9,654 nt of DNA. Source: Desulfovibrio sp. UBA2564. Lineage in GTDB: Bacteria; Desulfobacterota; Desulfovibrionia; Desulfovibrionales; Desulfovibrionaceae. Below, one piece after another: positions 6,677 through 9,654 of the stretch; the first letter of the stretch is position 1; each line of letters starts with the position of its first letter. The position numbers and the translations under genes were made by a program. The notes below the pieces were generated by a model. The model saw only the letters and a list, made by a program, of their open reading frames with translations. It had not been told where the DNA came from and made no database searches. Location of the stretch: contig DDLU01000264.1 in NCBI GenBank assembly GCA_002340305.1, positions 1-9,654 of the forward strand. Reading direction: 5' to 3'.

Positions 6677-6695
6677 CCCCAGCCGTCGGAGACAT

Positions 6696-8438
6696 TTATG
6701 CTTTTAAGCCCCATGACTGCCAGATTTCGGCACGCCATGTTTTGAAAGCTTCAGTAAAACCTTCGAGGGGCAATTCGATTTTTTCACCGGTCTTGCGGTT
6801 TTTAGCCTCCACAATACCGTTCTTGAGTCCCTTGCCGCCAATAACCAGCTGCATGGGGTAACCGATCAGGTCAGCGTCTGCGAACTTTACGCCCGGACGT
6901 TCTTTACGGTCATCGTAAGCTGCGTCAATGCCCATTTCCATAAGCTCATTGTAGAGTTCCTCTGCTTTTTCATTAACCGCAGCGTCTTTACCGCCAAGGG
7001 AGATTACGCAGATTTCGAACGGTGCGATGGTCGGGGGGAAGATAGCACCGTTTTCGTCGTTGTTCTGCTCAATGGCGGAAGCAACGATACGGGAAACTCC
7101 GATGCCGTAGCACCCCATAACCATGGGCTGGGTCTTGCCGTTTTCATCAAGGAAAGTCGCTTCCATGGACTTGGAGTACTTGGAACCAAGTTTGAAAACG
7201 TGACCTACTTCAATACCTTTGGTGAACTCGATAGCCGCGCCGCACTCGGGGCAGGGATCGGCTTCTGTGATCACACGCAGGTCGGCAAACTGCTCAATCT
7301 TGCAGTCACGACCGAGGGAAAGGTGCTTGATGTGGGTGTCGCCCTTGTTTGCTCCGGCAATCCAGTCGGTAGCTGCCAGCAATTCATGGTCAGCGAAGAT
7401 ACGCTCAACCTTAAGAGCTACAGGGCCGGCAAAGCCAACAGGTGCTCCGGTCCATTCCTTAACCTGCCCCTCGTTTGCCATTTCAATTTCATTACCGCCA
7501 ATCAGGTTACGCAGTTTAACGTCATTCAGTTCACGATCACCGCGTACCAGAGCAGCAACAGGCTCACCGTCAACAGTGAAAAGCAGGGTTTTGACCAGCT
7601 TATCCTGACTTACACCGAGAAATTCGCAGACTTCTTCCACTGTATGCTTGCCGGGAGTGGCGACTTCTTCGATTGCGGGACACTCGTCTTTAAGCATGGA
7701 TTCACCGGCAGGAGCTGCAACCTTTGCTTTTTCAAGGTTTGCTGCATAGCCGCATTTTTCATCCTTGCAGACTGCGATAGTATCTTCACCGGTTTCTGCC
7801 AGCACGTGAAATTCGTGTGAAAAATCACCGCCGATTGCACCGGAATCAGCCTGTACAGGGCGGAAATTCAGACCAATGCGGGAGAAAGCTTTTTTGTAAG
7901 CTTCAAACATATTTGCATATGATTCTTCTGCACCGGCTTCGTCTTTATCAAATGAGTAAGCATCCTTCATGATAAACTCACGACCACGCATCAGGCCGAA
8001 ACGGGGGCGGATTTCATCACGGAACTTGGTCTGAATCTGATAGAGATTCAGGGGAAGTTGCTTGTAGGACTTTACTTCGCCGCGCACGAGGTCGGTAATG
8101 ACTTCTTCGTGGGTGGGGCCGAGGCAGTAGTCACGTCCATGGCGGTCTTTAACGCGCAGCAGTTCCTTGCCGTAGTAATCCCAGCGTCCGGTTTCCTGCC
8201 AGAGATCACCGGGCTGAACCATGGGCATAAGCACTTCAAGAGCGCCAGCGCGGTTCATTTCTTCACGCACGATGTTTGCTACCTTGTTCACGGACTTAAG
8301 GCCCAGAGGCAGGTAGTTGTAGATACCGCTGGTCAGCTTGCGGATCATACCCGCACGCATGAGCAGTTTATGGGAAACCACTTCCGCTTCGGAAGGATCT
8401 TCTTTCAATGTGGGAATATAGAAACGGCTTAAACGCAT
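6696..8438 (-). CDS. proS: Prolyl-tRNA synthetase, bacterial type with editing domain
   Basis: The enzyme attaches proline to tRNA-Pro in the cytoplasm. At 580 residues it matches the bacterial form that carries an inserted editing domain which clears mischarged Ala-tRNA-Pro. Class II motif 2 is FRDEIRPRFGLMRGREF (139-155) and motif 3 is GCYGIGVSR (442-450). The YbaK-like insertion spans about 225-405 and includes DKLVKTLLF (279-287), whose lysines correspond to the region of the editing lysine in E. coli ProRS. The insertion also has CKDEKCG (224-230) and CPECG (396-400), a possible metal-binding pair. The C-terminal anticodon-binding domain starts near 466. The ATG directly follows the ispG stop (TAAATG), with AGAGG (8450-8446) seven bases upstream inside ispG, so the two genes are translationally linked. 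A strong hairpin lies downstream. Confidence 0.98.
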   Translation of the reverse strand: MRLSRFYIPTLKEDPSEAEVVSHKLLMRAGMIRKLTSGIYNYLPLGLKSVNKVANIVREEMNRAGALEVLMPMVQPGDLWQETGRWDYYGKELLRVKDRHGRDYCLGPTHEEVITDLVRGEVKSYKQLPLNLYQIQTKFRDEIRPRFGLMRGREFIMKDAYSFDKDEAGAEESYANMFEAYKKAFSRIGLNFRPVQADSGAIGGDFSHEFHVLAETGEDTIAVCKDEKCGYAANLEKAKVAAPAGESMLKDECPAIEEVATPGKHTVEEVCEFLGVSQDKLVKTLLFTVDGEPVAALVRGDRELNDVKLRNLIGGNEIEMANEGQVKEWTGAPVGFAGPVALKVERIFADHELLAATDWIAGANKGDTHIKHLSLGRDCKIEQFADLRVITEADPCPECGAAIEFTKGIEVGHVFKLGSKYSKSMEATFLDENGKTQPMVMGCYGIGVSRIVASAIEQNNDENGAIFPPTIAPFEICVISLGGKDAAVNEKAEELYNELMEMGIDAAYDDRKERPGVKFADADLIGYPMQLVIGGKGLKNGIVEAKNRKTGEKIELPLEGFTEAFKTWRAEIWQSWGLKA

Positions 8439-9515
8439 TTATTGTCCTCTCTTTTCTTTCAGGAATAATTCTATTTCTTTCATAAATTCAGGCAGCAGGT
8501 TCTCATCGCCTTTAACTTTGCGAATGACTTCGCCTTTGCGGAAAATGATACCAAGTCCGCGCCCCCCGGCAATACCGATGTCAGCTTCGCGTGCTTCTCC
8601 GGGACCGTTTACAACGCAGCCCATGACCGCGACAGTGAAGGTCTCCTTCACTCCGCGCAGATTGTCTTCAACCTTTTGAGCCAGATCGATAAGTTCAATC
8701 TCGGTACGTCCGCAAGTGGGGCAGGAAACGATCTCAGGACCACGTTCACGAAGTCCCAGTGAACGCAGGATTTCCCACGCAACACCGACTTCAGCAACCG
8801 GATCGTGCGTCAGCGATACGCGCATGGTGTCGCCCAGACCTTCCCAGAACAGGATGCCCAGTCCCACAGCAGATTTAACTGCACCGCGAACCAGAGTCCC
8901 CGCCTCAGTGATACCCACATGCTGCGGGTAATCGACCTTCTCGGAAAGCAGCTTGTAAGCGGCGATGGTGTTCAGCACAGAAGAAGATTTCAAAGAAATC
9001 TTAGTGTTGTAGAACCCCCTCTTTTCCAGCATGGCAACGTGCTCCAGCGCACTTTCAACCATAGCCTCCGGGGTAGGACCGCCGTATTTGGCGAGCAGGG
9101 ATTTATCCAAAGAACCGCCGTTAACGCCGATGCGGATGGGGATATCGTTTGCCTTTGCAGCGGAAACAACAGCGTCCACACGCTTTTCATTGCCGATGTT
9201 ACCGGGGTTGATGCGCAATGCGTCGATTCCGGCATCGATGGCGGCAAGGGCCAGACGGTAATCAAAATGGATATCCGCCACCAGCGGGACCGGAGAACCT
9301 TTACGAATCTGCGGCAGGGCCTTGGCGGCTTCTTCGTCAGGCACAGCAACACGCACGATTTCGCATCCGGCCTCAGCCAGAGCGTCAATCTGCGCCCGGG
9401 TGGAAAGGGCATCACGGGTGTCAGTGTTGCACATGGACTGGACCCTGATCGGGTTATCTCCCCCAATGCCGACATCCCCTATGAACAGCTCACGGGTCTT
9501 TTTTCTATTGATCAT
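8439..9515 (-). CDS. ispG: (E)-4-hydroxy-3-methylbut-2-enyl-diphosphate synthase
   Basis: IspG (GcpE) is the [4Fe-4S] enzyme that reductively opens MEcPP to HMBPP, the next-to-last step of the MEP isoprenoid route. The 358 residues match the short bacterial form: an N-terminal TIM barrel (about 1-250) followed by the iron-sulfur domain. The cluster ligands are C265 and C268 (SCPTCGR), C300 (GCVVNGPGE) and E307; each is offset by five from the E. coli residues C270, C273, C305 and E312. The barrel shows RVQSMCNTDT (24-33), ADIHFDY (80-86) and RINPGNIG (101-108). The ATG at 9515 has AGGTGA (9524-9519) just upstream. proS begins on the base after its stop. Anaerobic metabolism would suit the oxygen-sensitive cluster, but that is inference. 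The promoter is presumably in 9516-9605; TATTAT occurs there without a well-spaced -35. Confidence 0.98.
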   Translation of the reverse strand: MINRKKTRELFIGDVGIGGDNPIRVQSMCNTDTRDALSTRAQIDALAEAGCEIVRVAVPDEEAAKALPQIRKGSPVPLVADIHFDYRLALAAIDAGIDALRINPGNIGNEKRVDAVVSAAKANDIPIRIGVNGGSLDKSLLAKYGGPTPEAMVESALEHVAMLEKRGFYNTKISLKSSSVLNTIAAYKLLSEKVDYPQHVGITEAGTLVRGAVKSAVGLGILFWEGLGDTMRVSLTHDPVAEVGVAWEILRSLGLRERGPEIVSCPTCGRTEIELIDLAQKVEDNLRGVKETFTVAVMGCVVNGPGEAREADIGIAGGRGLGIIFRKGEVIRKVKGDENLLPEFMKEIELFLKEKRGQ

Positions 9516-9605
9516 TTTTCACCTGATTTATTCAGTTTCTAAGCTCATTAAGAAATAACGTGCGCGGTAGCATAATACATATTGTTATAAGAGCCAAGGC
9601 ACTAA

Positions 9606-9654
9606 GATATGCCTTCGGCGACCCTTCGGGGACCAGAGAACCCTTTTGAAAAAG
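9606..9654. repeat. Third copy of the intergenic repeat, cut by the window edge
   Basis: GCCTTCGGCGACCCTTCGGG (9611-9630) aligns base for base, apart from four changes, with the left module of the element at 3988-4007. Both copies continue into a GAGAA-C-TTTT block. The end, CCCTTTTGAAAAAG, looks like the first arm and loop of a hairpin whose other arm is outside the window. It lies upstream of ispG on the minus strand. Bases 9516-9605 are AT-rich and show no other feature. Confidence 0.55.

Noticed and set aside
6604..6861. Plus-strand frame starting in the proS-xseA gap
   Set aside because: It runs through the long hairpin and then antisense into proS, and shows no domain or ribosome binding site.
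9516..9605. Promoter for ispG-proS
   Set aside because: TATTAT is present on the minus strand, but the only TTG-like -35 (TTGGCT) is 14 bases away, too close for a confident call.
1..9654. CRISPR array, tRNA, rRNA, transposase or phage genes
   Set aside because: No regularly spaced direct repeats, no cloverleaf or rRNA-like sequence, and no recognisable mobile-element protein were seen on either strand.

Overview
The window is a compact stretch of bacterial housekeeping genes with moderate base composition. Seven recognisable genes lie on the minus strand and one unrecognised gene lies on the plus strand. Gene content, the order xseA / M23 peptidase / xseB / ispA / dxs, and the composite intergenic repeats (GCCTCCGGCGGCC, GGCTTCGCCG and CCAGACTCCATCCCC-like modules) suggest a marine Desulfovibrio relative (Maridesulfovibrio type). 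That assignment is recalled from general knowledge and was not searched.

Reading leftwards along the minus strand, ispG and proS come first. They abut as TAAATG and form one unit. A 231-base gap follows, holding a composite repeat and a 22-bp hairpin that probably ends the proS transcript. Next come xseA, a secreted LytM-type M23 peptidase gene, xseB, ispA and dxs, all in one direction. A 188-base repeat element separates the M23 gene from xseB, xseB overlaps ispA by 11 bases, and dxs has a 161-base leader. At the far left a plus-strand gene for an unrecognised 171-residue protein, possibly with a ThiS/MoaD-like beta-grasp segment, has its own promoter. It converges on dxs, with one bidirectional terminator between them.

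Functionally the window joins isoprenoid synthesis with DNA repair, translation and envelope functions. Dxs makes DXP, the first MEP-pathway intermediate. IspG performs the next-to-last MEP step. IspA condenses the C5 products to farnesyl diphosphate. XseA and XseB are the two subunits of exonuclease VII. ProS charges tRNA-Pro. The M23 protein probably acts on periplasmic peptidoglycan.

I see no mobile element with a transposase, no CRISPR array, no tRNA or rRNA, and no obvious new multi-gene system. The most interesting material is intergenic: a repeat element that appears to supply the ribosome binding site and TTG start codon of xseB, further copies of the repeat family at two other places, and a palindrome with a distant partial copy in the dxs leader. 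Several start codons (xseB TTG, M23 GTG, dxs and ispA ATG) were placed inside the longest open frames because ribosome binding sites and family lengths favour them.
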